Shown piece by piece: positions 35,301-48,387 of a stretch of 64,000 bases of DNA (position 1 is its first letter; each line of letters starts with the position of its first letter). The notes below the pieces were generated by a model. It was not told where the DNA came from, searched no databases, and worked only from the letters and a program-made list of their open reading frames with translations. The DNA is taken from positions 10,019,001-10,083,000 of the forward strand of contig NC_092611.1 of assembly GCF_047663525.1 (NCBI RefSeq). The letters run 5' to 3'. The DNA comes from Anas platyrhynchos. Its lineage: Eukaryota > Chordata > Aves > Anseriformes > Anatidae. Both the position numbers and the translations under genes were made by a program.

Positions 35301-38300
35301 TGGAGAATTTCCTGGCTTTAGGGATTACAGCCTCTTCTTTCTGCGGAGGCTCTTAATGCGAGGGTGAGTTTTGTGTTGCAGAACTGGTTGCTGGACAAGG
35401 CTGACTGTTAGAGTTGCATTTGATACATGAGCAGCAGATGTAAAGTTTACTGTGACCCGATAAAAAAAAAAAAGGAGAGAAAAATAATTTCAGAAAAGAG
35501 AACAATCTTCTGTCCATGCCCTTTCCATTCTGTGGTTTCAGTATGTTTGCAGTAGGGAGAATTGATGTCTGCTGCTGCTTCTGTCTGTGTTGGACAGAGA
35601 AGGAATGAAGCTGCTGTGACATCCAGATCTCAAACATCCTTATGTTCGAAAACTTTTTCTTTTTTTTCCCTTCAGGTACCGAACCCTGGTCCTTCTATTT
35701 CATCAATGGCTTTCTGAATTTCAACGTGGCATTTATTTTGGCGCTGCTTGTGCTACCGCTGACTTATCTGATGGAGTGCCTGCTTCAGAAATTTCATGGT
35801 GAGTGCAGGATAGCTGTGAGAGCTGAGCACAGAGAGCCCAGATTGCAAACCTTGTTAGTAAAGGCAGAGCTTGTCTGACAAAGAGCAGCTTGCCCTTATT
35901 GGAAGTGAAACTAGGCTCAGGGAAAGTTTTGGGAATAATAGCGCAGTTCCTAGAGCTCATTACTCAGCTCAGTATTAACCACACAGTGGACTTACTGTGT
36001 AGAAAGAGGAGGCAGTGAGATATATCTACTGTGCTGTCTGCAAAAGGGCAGGAATGTGCCTTTTTCCTTTAAGGGCGATTCCTGTGTTTCCTGTCTTCAC
36101 CTGAAGAAGAACATCGTGTTGTCAAGGCTAAACTGTCCACACACAGAGTGAGCTTAACAAGTTGTACAGTGTATGTAACCTTCAGCCAGAAATACCAATG
36201 CATTAGCATTATACCAATGCAGTAGCCCTGTCAGAGCTCTAAGGTGAGGAGGAACCACGTACCCATGGCTGTTTCCATCTCACCTGCAGCAGGAAATGGC
36301 AGCCTTGCTGCCAGCTTCCACTGTTACTTTTTTTATCTCACTGCCAGGACGTTTACTGCAATAATTGGGAGAACAGGGCTGGCTTTAGGCTTTTTCATTG
36401 CTGGGGCTGAGCCTGCACAAATGCATTCTCTGGTCTGTGCTGCTGCCAACATAGGGCTTGAACCTGGGCTCTTCTGTGCTCTGCAACTTGCAGAACTGAG
36501 TCCTCTGTACGGAGGGTAGAGAAAGGAGGAGCTAGAATATTCCCTGCTTCATTATGGGGCTTTCTCCTAAGTAAAATGACCTCAGTTTGAGTACGTGATG
36601 TCTGGCAAGTGACTGTAAAGAAGATGTGTTGAAAGTGTGGATGTTCCTTTGCTGTTTCCCAAAGGAAGATTCATTAAGTGTCAGCTGCACCCGCCGGATT
36701 CATCAGGCCAGTCAGGGCTCTACTCTGGATTTTACTGAGTACAAGAAACAATAATAACATAAGCCTTGCTGAAAACGGACGTTAACGGGTATTTGCTATC
36801 TGTCCTTTGGATATGACTGACATACTGTCAGAAACCAGTAAAAGCTCAGCAGGAGATGCTGTAAATGCAAGATTTCCAGCTGTTCACTTGGGGTTCTTGT
36901 TCTTAACAGCAGGAGCCACTCTACTGAGTGCCTTGCTCTTATTGTCTGCGAAATGCTGTTAGCTTAATTGTTTAACTCTTCTGTGGGGAGTAGCAAGGGG
37001 GCAGAAAAGGGATTGAAAATTGTCAGGTGCTGTGGAACCCTCCTCAGCGTGACTAAAATTCAGGGTAATTGTTGTTATTTTTGAATCGGTTATTTCCTGT
37101 GTTGAGCAGAAGGTGCCTGAGAGATCTCTCGTGCTGTTACTTTTGTAATGAAGCAAGGAAGGTTGTGGAAATGCCAGTTGCCAAAAAAAACATTTGCAAG
37201 CAAGGGATAGATCCAGAGGCGAATCTTCCTAATCTGGGTTGTGCAGCACGCTACACAGTGGGAAATCCAGAACTTCCCACTACCTGTTTAGATGGGCCAG
37301 TTCTGGATGGATTCGGTCATTTTGGATTCAGCAGCCTGATCATTATTCACTGTCTTTTAAAATCTGTTGAGTTGTGAATGTGAGAAGTGATAATGCACCT
37401 GGTGGGTGTGTGTACGAGCAGGAGTAGGATAAACTTCTGATTACATTGCTGCTCTGCTGAGTGTGTATTTCTTCCAGTTCAGAATCTGGGCCGTCCCTAC
37501 TGGCTGACGCTAGCTCCTATGTACATCTGGATCGGCATCTTCTTCAGTCAGCCCCACAAAGAGGAGAGGTTTCTCTTTCCCATCTATCCCCTCATATGTC
37601 TCTGCAGCGCTGTAGCTCTGTCTGCTCTTCAGGTAAGTTTGTGGATTGAGAGGTTTAGTACTTTCAGTGAGCTCATACCTTTAGGAAGCTGCTGGCTCGA
37701 TTCTTTAACGTCGCTTCCCAAAGCTGTAAATTGATGTAACAGCAAAAATATTTGGGACTTCCTTCCCCGAGCATCATACGGAATGAACTAATCCAATAAG
37801 CTTGGCCTTCAGTCCAGACTTCTTAATAACCTGTCTGGACTATTAAAATCATTGTCTGGGATTATATCAAGTGGTAAGCAGTCAAGAATATTTCCTTAAC
37901 TAATTATTTCGTGGTGAGTTTTAATTCTGCCATTCTCCGTGGGTGAGCTGCTGCTGAGGAAATCTTGTGATGTTGCAGCACCAACGCAACATCTGAGGGA
38001 TGTCACAAGGATTAGTAACTTGGTTATAGCATCGTGGCTTCTTCGTCTGCTGTTAAACAAGATTTAAGGGATGGGAATTTGAGTGTGTATAGGAAATGTT
38101 TGTGTCTTATTTTTTGTATCCTAGTAGGAATCTTCACTGATTTGAAGAAGTATTCTTGTTTAGGCATCAGGAAATTATTTGGGGCATTTGAAGAGCCAAA
38201 AGTAAAAACCAATCTCAAAGCTTTATAGAGTAAAGCATTCTGAATTGATGTAAACCTTCCCAAAGCTCAAAATTACGTCTCTCCTCTGCGAAAGAGGCAC

Positions 38301-41300
38301 AGGAATGCAGTCACTTGTCCCTGCTGGAGCCCACGGCAGCTGTTCTGCCATGACCCGTCTGTCCTGCTACGCCCCACTGCTGGCTGTTCCTGTCCCGAGC
38401 TCCCTAGCTCCCTGCTGGTGTCCCCTGCATCCCTCAGGCACTCAAACCCCCCCCCCCCCCCCCCCCCCCGCCCAGCTAGTTGCAGCTCTGGCTTTTGATT
38501 TCCCAGCATTGTTGATGCTTTGCAGAGCTAGGCTGGAACGGTTCAAGGATTGAGCTCCATAATGTCAGTGTTTTTGTCTCTGGCTGAGAATTACTGTGTG
38601 CTGTCAAAAGATTGACTGGAGGGCAACAGCTTAGGATATCTGTCAAACATGGCTTTAGGAAACTCTAGTGTGTATTTCTGTAATTCATATTTTGACATTT
38701 TGTCCAGTATTCAGTATCTAGCTGAGAATTTAATTGAAATTCCTCTAATCGTGCAAGCTTGTCAGAGAATCCACTGAAAAAAAAACAACATGACAAAACC
38801 GTGTAGATTTGGCTATTGTGAGAAAAATGCAAACAAGGCAAGGGGAGCAGAAACCAGGTTAGGACATAAAGTGAATGACAATTCCTGCAGGAAGGCAGAA
38901 CGTGGGAAGGGACCGAGCCAAATGCTCAGTGCAGTTCCTCCTGGCTCTTCCTAGGAAGGCTTTTACATTAGAAAAACCTAAAGGGCTGTTTCAAAGCTGC
39001 CTGCGTTTAGGGGTGTCTGTAGGATGTGCTGTTATGTTCCTTTATCCACTCCAAAGCTGTAGTTTGTGCAGGTGGGGCACACTCCTTTACTTAGGAAGTC
39101 TGTCCACCGTTAAAAACGGGAACAGCCTGTGTAGGGAATCCTACAGGACGCTTCTGAAAGAGATTCTAGCTGTTGGTTCACCTGGGACCAGCCAAGGTGG
39201 GGCCCTGGCAGAGGGAAGGCACTTCACAGCTTGACTAGAGGCCGTCCTAGGGCAGAGAGCTGAAAAGATTAAAGAGATATGAGATGTGACTGAACCATGT
39301 GGCTTTCTGTGTAATTTTGCGGGCCTGAATGAAAAAATGAAGTCCCAGACCAAAGAACTGGTGGGAGATGCATACGCTGCTTTAACGTCCTTATGAAAAA
39401 CATGATTTTGATAAAATTTCAGAGTCTGAATAACTTTGTCGTCAATTTTTTCCTTTCTCAGAAGTGTTACCACTTCGTATTCCAGCGCTACCGCCTGGAG
39501 CATTACACAGTCTCCTCCAACTGGTTGGCTCTGGGGACTGTTTTTCTCTTTGGCCTTTTGTCACTGTCACGCTCAGTTGCCTTATTCAGAGGTGGGTATT
39601 TTAGACTGCTTCTGTGGTTTCTTGGGCATCAGTCTTGGCAGGTCTTAAGGCCTGCCAGAGTTGTGCTGCTTTGACTGTACCAACACAGGAAAAATATGGC
39701 AATCTTGAGTATATGGGTGTCATTGTTGCAGGAAAAGGAATAAATACTAATGGTGTCACCATTAATGAATGTGTACGTGTGTGTGTGTATGTATATATTA
39801 CTAGAATTAATCAGTTAAAAATCTGCTGCTCTTCACCTTCAGCCAGTACAACTATAATGATGTAAAATGTGCACCTAGACTTGTATTTAGGCAGATACTT
39901 ACAACTTGTAAATGTATGATCCCACTTGAAACAAACATTTTCGCGTGTAGAACTGTGAGAATTGGTTGCATTTCTCCTGAGTGGAGATGGATTAAGTATG
40001 GCTGTGATCCTTAAGTGCCTCCTTGGCTCACAGCCATGCAGCGAGCCTTCCCACCTCATCAAAGTTAGGTAGCAGCAGTGGTTTTTGCGTGGTAGTAGCC
40101 ACTGACAGTCAGGAGAGGAGAATGGGAATAAAGGTTTTACAGTACAAACACCTCTAGCATGTTGAGGAGCTTTAAAGTCCAGCTGCTTCTCAGCTTAGAC
40201 AAATTATTTTATTCATTGTTATCAATTTTTAAAAAAACAACAACATATATATATTTTTATTTATAGTCTTTCCAAATAAGTCATTAAAAATTGTCTATTT
40301 CTTCGGACTTACTTACAAATTCCTGCCTTCCATAGGCTACCATGGGCCTCTGGACCTGTACCCAGAATTTCACAGGATCGCTACTGACCCGAGCATTCAC
40401 ACTGTGCCAGAGGGGAGACCAGTTAACGTCTGCGTGGGAAAGGAATGGCACAGATTTCCAAGCAGCTTTCTCTTGCCAGAAAAGTAAGTTTTTTAATGTA
40501 AAAGATATGAGTTTCTGACCTCCACAAGGAGGGGCACTTCACGTAAGAAGGATTTATGGGAGTAACCTTCAAGACCTTGTATGTTTGTCACCAGCATATC
40601 CACAACAAACGGTGTACAAGTTTGGTGTCAGCAGATTGTTGGTCACAAAGTAAATATGCAGTGTGACTGTCCTAGCAGTGCTGTCTGCCCTCAGGAATGA
40701 AATGTCCTGGGTTATGCTTTTGGTTTTCTCCATGCTAACTGCTACTAGCTCCTGCAGTTTCCTGCCAGGCTTTCTGACGCTGTTCTCTGCAGTTGGCAGC
40801 TCCAGTTTATCCTGTCGGAGTTCAGGGGCCAATTACCAAAACCCTTTGCCAAGGGACCAATGGCCACACGAATCATTCCCACTGACATGAATGACCAGAA
40901 CAAGGAAGAGCCATCTCGATACGTAAGGATGCCGTTCCTGTTTTCTTTCCCTTACCTTACCACTTATATTAATACAGTGCCTAGAATTGTGGTTGGATCT
41001 CTCCATTTTGTGTCCCATGTCAGTACCATTACAGAACAAAAACGAGCTCTCTACAGCACTTTGAAACTTCCCCATTTGTGTGAGTCTGGTTTCTGTTTGC
41101 GCTTCGTCTCCCTATTTTTCATTTGAAGAGGTTAAAAAAAATGAGTAAGAAGTAATATTTCCTAGTCACTGCAGTTTGGGGCTTGTTATAATGTTACTGT
41201 GATTACAGGAAACTGACCTGAATTAGTTTGAAATCCCCAGCAGAAGATGTTTGTCACTGAGCAGGGATCAACATTTCCTTAGTACTTTTCTTTTAAAATA

Positions 41301-44300
41301 CAGATATATTAATCATTTACAACAGAAGAGGAACTTAATTTGGAAATCACAGAAACAGTTGCAACAGTGATTTTCATGCGAAGCCATTTGTGTATTACTG
41401 TCATGCATTACTGACTTGTTACAACTTTTTCTTGCTTTATCTAAACAAAAAATGTCACATGCATATGAGCATATGAGTGTTTTCCAAATTATTGTTAGCT
41501 AATTTCTCTGGAATTATTTAGCAGCTTAAATCTTAGTGGTGTGCTAAATATTAGGTATTTAGTTATCATTCTCTTTTTTGCCTCAAGGGTGAATGAGGGG
41601 AACTGTCAGTATATGCACAGTCCTTTTTTCATCGTCTCCACAGCTGGAGAGCTGTGCTTTGTCCATCAGAGTCCAGGAAGCACTTGTGTGCAGAGCATTG
41701 GGTCTCTGCTTTACCTGAGAGGGTGGATCCTAGCTGAAGACAATGGACGTGCACTTTTTTATTAAGTTTTTCACATTTTTGGCCTGTGATCGAACACTTG
41801 TGATCTCCTCAAAGAAGCGGCTGGAAGGTAGCACTGTAAGACAGGAGCCAACTGTGTGGGTAAAAGCTGAGATCAATGTGCTGAGTGAAAGCTCTCTTCC
41901 TTGGAGCTGTTATGTACCTATGGAAGTGGGAAGGAGGTGTGTTCCCACCTGAGAGATGCTGTCTGCAGCAGTGCATTCCCTTTACAGTTTATTTCAACTG
42001 TGGCGTATTTTTAGCACAGACAGCTGGCTGGCGCAGAGCCTGTGACTAACAGAACAAAATACACTTTTGTTTCATGGCTGCTCCTTAATGTCACCCTCCA
42101 ATTTTGCTATTTCTCATGCAAAAGAAAGGTCCTGGTACATGTTTAGAAACTGGCTACTTCATGTGAATTTTAAACAGAGTTTTAAAACTTTTGCTTCTGA
42201 GCTGTTAATACCAAGAAAACACGATCTTGCCTCAAGTTTTAAGCAGCTTTTAAGGACTGCAGGCATACCCACATGAAGAAAAAAAAATAATTGAGTAGGC
42301 TCTAGAAAGAACCATCATAGCAAACAAATACAAACAGTATGAGTCTGTTGGCCCCTTAAAGGGGAGAAAATGGTTCAAAAGAATTGTCAGAGCCATGGAC
42401 AGCTTAAAACCAATGAGTGTTTGCAGAAATGAGGCTGAACTCGGTGTTTCAGCTGTAAGCATCTATTACTGCCCTGCTTGAAAACTGAAGTAAATTGGAG
42501 TGTTTCTGTTGCTGTGGGACACTGGGGGGGAAAAGTCATTTGACCTTCTTGTTTTTGCAATTCTTCCTGAATCAAGTTGAACAGCACTGAGCTTGTACTT
42601 GTGCTACCGGGGAGGTGGACCTGTCTCTCAAACTGCTAAGGAGGAGTTTTATTTCTTACAAAGGTATCCAAGCAGGGACAGTAGATTTAGGCCTAAAAAC
42701 TGAAATGGTTAAAACTCCTGACTTGAAGAAGGTGTTCTTTTTTTAACCACTTTACTTTTGCTTCTTTTCCAATTCCTTTTGCCTCTCTTTTGAGCTGCAG
42801 GAACCACCTGAAGCTTGGGTGTATATTTTTTTTTATTTGAGCGTTTTCAGTAGAACATCTTTCTGCTTAAAACAGTTGAACTTTCCATGGTAAACCAGAC
42901 AAGCTCCTGTCTTTGCTCATTGTGCCCAGCTAACTCCTACCCAGACACCAGTGACAGACGTACAGCAACAGGCTGTGCCCTCAGCTCCATCTCTGTATTA
43001 CGTTGTCCCCTCCTGTACTGTGTTCTTCTTGCAGCAGCAGAAAGGAGATCTTTCACCTGTCAGATAATTCGTAAGCTTCGGAGATGCCAGCCCTTTCAAG
43101 GGGGAATGCAGAACAAAAGAAGTGAGATTATTCTTAGTGTTGGAGGCAGCTAGTTTTTTCTCCACGAGATTCTACATAACTTACAGGAAAATCTTGGTTA
43201 GTGGTTTGGGAACCTTTGCTAATGAGCCAGAACCTCTCTCAGGTCCTGGGATGTTCTGATACAGTGCAAGAAGTGGCTTCAATGTTTTCCTTGGTGTAAG
43301 TTTCCCATGGTGTAACTTCCTCTGCTGCTCAGTTGTGATGCCACGGAGTCATCTGGCATCCACTTAATTAAATTGTTTTCAGCCTTTAAATTGTAATAAT
43401 AAACCCCAAAGTTGCTTCAGAGGAGCAAATGCAAGCATGTCTAAGGAAGTTTGTGGAGTGAAGTGAAATGTGGAATCCCTTAAAGGAAGAGTTTGAGGGC
43501 GTAAGGCAAAATAAGACGTGGTCATCCTGGAGAATGTTTGGTTCCTTTCAGCTGCTGGCATTTAACATAACGTGGGTAGTAGCAACCTCTGATGTGCATC
43601 TTAAAGGACTTTATCAGAGTCCTGAGTCTTTCCCTTCCACCAGTCTGCTGCTCGGACTGTTCGTAGAAGAAATAAATCTGGAGCAGGCTGTGATTTTACA
43701 AATGCCAGTGATATGGTCTTGCCAGAACTTCCCCATAGCCTGAGCATTGATGATCCTGTGTGTGGGAAAAGGTGATGTTGCAACCTACAGTCTGTGCAGG
43801 GCCCCTGAAGAAGGAACCAAGGCCCAAGAGTTCATGTAACCAGCTGAGCAATTCTCTACACACTGTGTGATGCTGGGACCATGGAGCCTGGTTTTAGGCA
43901 ACAATTCAGCACACCTTTATTTATGCTGCTGTCTTCAGGGGAAAAAACAAACAAACAAACAAACTTAAAACCAGTATACATTAAGATGCATGATGAAAAT
44001 TCTTAGCCTAGCAAAAAAAAATCTCTTTACAGGTTGCTCCGAGTCCTGAATTCTCCAGAAAATGAGTGGATTGCTCAGTGAAAGGTGTCTTTGTTTATAC
44101 CTGAGAGTGGGGAGGAGGCACGTTAGAAGTGTGCAGCTGTCTTCTTGTTGCGATTGGGAGCTCAAACACAGGCTTGGCAGCAGCAGGGTTTTCGGGAGGA
44201 GGCTGGCCGTACCTTTCGGTTGCTTGCCAATTTCCTTGTTGTTTGCTGATCTAATGGGAGTGGGATTAGGTGGCATGGAGCTGCCTGGCACTCTGCTATC

Positions 44301-47300
44301 TCTGTCCCCCTGGCTGCTGGGATTGGTGGCAGCTGGAAACTGAGATACAGCGGTTGGGAACTCTGTATTTTTCCAAAATGCCCATGTTAAGTCTTTCATC
44401 TCTCCTTTGCATTCCACGGGGATGAAACATCAGCATGGCTAATGAGACTATTGTTGGGTTGCGATTATTTATTAATCAAAAATTACGCTCTGTCTTCTGT
44501 TGCATGTAACCTGAGGAAAGGCTTTTGGTTATGTCTTTTTCAATATCTAAACATACGTATTCGAGTTCCTTCATGTCTGCCAAGTGGAAATATCCAGTTT
44601 ACTGAAGGACACAACCAGTAATTACTGGGATGTACTGTACTCCACTGGTGCCTTTTCCCAGAAATTTCAAAACACCACTACATCTTAATATGCAACGCTT
44701 AATAATGTACCAGTGGCAGAAGTGGGAGCTGTTGGTCCCCTTTGGCAGTTGGGAGCACTGGCGTGCTGCGAGGAGGGATCGCAGACCAAAAAAAGCATCC
44801 AAGGGTTCTTGGTGTTCTCAGTTCACAGAAAGAAACATTTGAGAACGGATGTCCAGATGAATCTTATCGGAAGTGGAACGAGGGCATAAGACAGTTGCAA
44901 GCATCAGTCCTGGTTGATTTCTAGTGCCCCTGAGGTCGGTGCTGCAAGCTTTTGGCAGAGAACTCAGCCAGTGCCAGATGTGAGGATGTGTGACCCTTGG
45001 CTGACAAAACCTCCTGCCAGCAAAACAGCCAAGCACAGGGGCAGGAGCTGGCAGAATGTGCTTTTAGTGGCCAAAAGCCCTTATGCCAGGGAAAGCTCAG
45101 CCTTGCTGCTGTACCTGAGTCTCTGGGGTGCTTGTTTGCTCTCGAAAATGACTTGGGGTGTCACTTGAAGACAGCTAGGCTCTTAAAGAGGGAGGATGTC
45201 AGCTCTCGTTCACACACCTGTCCTGCCCTCTGGATCTTTCATGCTTAATGCAGAGGTTTCTAGACAATGGAGCTTCTTGTTGGGCTCCTGTTGTGAAGCT
45301 TCTCTCACATCTGGTGGTTGTTAAAGGGAAATTTGTCCTGATAGGAGCTCAACTCTCCTCAATAGCTGAGAGTTGGTGTTCCTCTCAGCAGCTCGCATGT
45401 GTGTCTGTAGGGGAAGATGTCAGGGGTGGGGGGAACAGGGCAGGAAGAGCGAGCCATGAGCTAGGAGGGCCATAGCCCCAAATAAACGAGTAGAACAGCC
45501 TGCTTGGATCCATGAGCGCTCTTCCCCTGCAGGAAGGAGCAGATTGAACAATGCGAGTCTCCTGAGGACAGTGCCCACAGCCCATTTAGCTGCGAGGTCA
45601 CACACAGCTTATTGCTTCCTCAACTACATTTTCATAACTTGGCCGAGTGTTACCCAGCACTGTGGCCAGGGCACGGCAGTTCCTTGCATCACGGGCAGCT
45701 GATAAAGGCATGACTGCACTGACAGCAGCCAGTGTGGTCCAAGAGGTGCAGCATGATGCTCATCTGCTGCGAGGGGCACCGAGGGTCATTGCTGCTACAA
45801 ACCAGGTTATTCGTGCACCAAGCCCAGCATGATTTGTGCCAGACAAGAAGCTTACTCTGGCAGAGCTGCTGGCTTTGCATGATTCTGCTCAAGCCCTGCC
45901 AGGAGATGACAAGACCAGGACAGTGAGGATTGTGGAGCTCGTGTGATCAGTTATTGGGTAATCCATGCTGGTCTATGCATGCTCTGAGCTAAACGCTCTG
46001 GAAATGTGTGTGCCTGATTGTAAAAACACTTCCCAGGAAGGTTTGGAAAATCAGCTGTGGAAGGGGATTGCTTTTGCTGAAAATCAGCAGACATAAAGAT
46101 GTACTGGGAACTGTGAAAGTCTGTCCTTTTTAATCAATGATTTGCAGGGGGTGAAGAATAATAGGCAACATAGTTATTAAATTGCATTAGATCCAGCGTG
46201 GGAACTAGAATTCCGAGTTATTGTGGCAAAGAGGAGAAAGCAACTGAAAAAGATGCAATTCAGCATGAATGGTGCACTGCAGAAATAACCAGGTGTCCGC
46301 CTGTGGGATGAGGAGCAGCCTGCTATGCACAGGTCCTTCAGGAAAGGATGGAGGGCTATGATGAATCAGAAGCTGCTTCCGACCCAGTAAATACCCACGT
46401 GTTAGGGTATTTGCAGAGGATCTTGTGTGACTCGTGTTTTGCTGCTTGGTATGGAACATCATGAGCGTGCTGCCTCCCAGTTCGCAGTCAGGATGGATGT
46501 GACTAATGGAAGACATTTCAGAGCAGGCCCATGAGAATGATCCCAGGGGTAGCAAGCATGGCTATAGAAGGAAGAGTGAGTAAAAGAGGGCTGCTGAGCA
46601 GGCAAGCCGTTTTCAGATAACAGAGCTCAAGTATGTAAAAAGAATTCAAAAAAAAAAAAAATTCCTTGTTCATAGTGTAAAACAGGTAGGAACAGGCAAA
46701 AACTAAGAAAAGAAAAAATTCAGTTTAGACATCAGGAAAGCTTTCTAACAATAAAGATAGTCAAGTCTTCTGCCTCGGGACCTTGTGGAGTCAGCATTGT
46801 AAGAAGTTTTCAGAAGCTTTTTAGAGAACCACAAGGCAAAATACCAGCAGAATTGTTCTACTGCCTCAAATTCCCCCCTGTGAGTTGACCGTTCTTTGGT
46901 AAGAGAGCTGGCAGCGGTACTTCCTCACACAGGCAGCCCAGGACGTCCCTCCCATGACCAGAGCAGCAGTGATAGCTTTTATTCCTGCATAAGGGTTTTA
47001 CTTGAAAACATTACAAATATTTTACTATGAATCCTGCAAAAAGCTTTTTCCCTGTTGCTTGAAATATAAACCCCCTGTTACAGAAAAGGAACAGCTTGTG
47101 TAAATAGACACCTGCACCCAGAAGCCTACAGGAAAACTTTCTACAAGAATCTTTCTCTTTCTGCAGATTGACATTTCAAAATGCCACTACCTGGTGGACT
47201 TGGACACAGTGGCTGAAACCCCGAGGGAACCGAGGTATTCCTTGAACAAAGAAGAGTGGGTGACCATTGCCTACAAGCCATTCCTAGATGCTTCCAGGTA

Positions 47301-48275
47301 TGTTTTACATGTTTGAGGAGTGAGAAAGGCTGGCAGATCTGTCAACTAATGTTTTTTGCAATTATTTGCTTACAACAGCTATACTCGGGGAGGAAAGACG
47401 CATTGTCAAAAGCCAGCTTGAATTTCATTCTCCAGTAGAGGCAGCTTGCTGGTTACAAGGAACAATGATTCCAATACATTGGAATCAATCCATGATTTCA
47501 ATACATTGCTCAAAAGTTTAAATCTTGCAGGGTTTGGTGTTGCTGATGGAGGAAATCGGATTGCTTTTCTCCTTCACGTTTAAGCTTGGCTTTTACTTGT
47601 AGCTTGCTTGGTAAAAGAATGCATGTGTTCAAAATGTACTCAACTAGCACAGCTCCAGCAATTACCAATCAAACATAAGGTTCTAATGTGATACAGCCAT
47701 TAAGCCCTCCTGCTCGAGTACTCCATTGGCCCCGTTGTTGCGAAGTGCTGCGAAATGCCAGCTCCCAGCATGAGCAGGGCACAGGGCGAATGCTGGCAGC
47801 AAAATGCCTCGTAGGCTTTAAGGCAGTCTGTCCCCATTAATTCAATACCCTCAGCAGAAGATCAGCACAACAACACCTTCCTGACCTCTATCCTCCTTGA
47901 TCCCACTGGAGTGGGTGGTGGGCAGGCTGAAGAATGGTGGTGATTCCAGCTGGTGATTCTGTCACAAACCAGCTTCGGTCCCACCAGCGAGAAGAAAATG
48001 GGAGTGGGCTCTGCACGCTTGTACCCTTGACATCCCTTGCATCCCTGACTCACCAACCCAGACCTTTTGCAAAGCCTCTTTTGTATCAGTTTGAAAGTGT
48101 TGGCTAATGAGCACTTTAAAGATTGATTTCTTTTTTCCTTTCTTGTTTCAGGTCCTCAAAGCTGCTGCGTGCGTTCTACATTCCTCTCCTCTCAGAACGG
48201 TACACATGGCATGCAAACTACACTATCCTGAAATCCAGGAGGTCGAAGCAAACGAGGAAAAAAATGGGAGGCTAG
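26219..48275 (+). CDS. ALG9: ALG9 alpha-1,2-mannosyltransferase, 605 aa, 15 exons
   Basis: Exons: 26219-26331, 26884-27022, 27219-27353, 28127-28197, 29087-29175, 30126-30261, 30634-30721, 30863-30968, 35676-35798, 37478-37632, 39462-39591, 40336-40483, 40793-40922, 47167-47297 and 48152-48275. All are GT/AG and sum to 606 codons with the TAG stop; human ALG9 is 611 aa. ALG9 is a GT22-family, GT-C-fold enzyme of the ER membrane. It adds the seventh and ninth mannoses from dolichol-phosphate-mannose to the lipid-linked N-glycan precursor. The acidic first luminal loop SDCDETFNYWEP is present (ending at residue 84), followed by hydrophobic membrane spans (for example AFLVLSTGMFCSS; LALGTVFLFGLL) and a basic C-terminus. 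The N-terminus has nine consecutive Gly (residues 13-21). The longest introns are 8 (4.7 kb) and 13 (6.2 kb). It is the last whole gene before the subtelomere. Confidence 0.97.
26259..26282 (+). repeat. GGA trinucleotide repeat coding poly-Gly
   Basis: Consecutive GGA-type triplets in ALG9 exon 1 encode the run of nine Gly near the N-terminus. It is likely to vary in length between alleles or species. Human ALG9 lacks it at this place, as far as I recall. Confidence 0.7.
30969..35675 (+). other. ALG9 intron 8, no nested gene seen
   Basis: 4.7 kb intron between GTGAGT and CCCTTCAG. It contains poly-T runs and a TTTA-type microsatellite at about 32978-33017. No nested exon, RNA gene or transposon was recognised. 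Confidence 0.5.
32978..33017. repeat. TTTA/TTTTTA microsatellite
   Basis: Short run of TTTA and TTTTTA units inside ALG9 intron 8. Confidence 0.75.
38447..38469. repeat. Poly-C tract
   Basis: 23 consecutive C in ALG9 intron 10. A homopolymer of this kind is error-prone in sequencing, so its exact length is uncertain. Confidence 0.8.
40923..47166 (+). other. ALG9 intron 13, longest intron
   Basis: 6.2 kb intron. It contains a CAAA-type microsatellite at about 43948-43963 and an old CR1-like stretch near 46515-46850. No nested gene was recognised. An open frame from 40860 that runs past exon 13 into this intron would give a truncated ALG9 tail if the intron were retained; there is no evidence that this happens. 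Confidence 0.45.
46515..46850 (+). repeat. Ancient CR1-like LINE fragment
   Basis: GAGAATGATCCCAGGGGTAG resembles the CR1 segment with GATGATCCGAGGGCTGG. Further on, a TTTAGACATCAGGAAAGCTT stretch followed by a later GTGGAGTCA recalls the CR1 block that reads CAGGAAAAACTTC and then GTGG. It lies on the plus strand, is strongly diverged and carries no octamer tail. This is recognition by eye only. Confidence 0.5.
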
Positions 48276-48381
48276 GAGCACTCCTGTGTAACAAAACCAA
48301 AAGCATGTGCTGACACTCTTGGACAGCTACAGAAGCATTCTTCAGTTCCTTTTCTGAAAGATTATGCTTGTAAGATTTACT

Positions 48382-48387
48382 AATAAA
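48382..48387 (+). terminator. ALG9 polyadenylation signal
   Basis: AATAAA 107 bp after the ALG9 TAG. Confidence 0.75.

Noticed and set aside
30969-47166. Nested genes, RNA genes or endogenous viral copies within the long ALG9 introns
   Set aside because: Looked for and not found; only simple repeats and one old CR1-like stretch could be supported.
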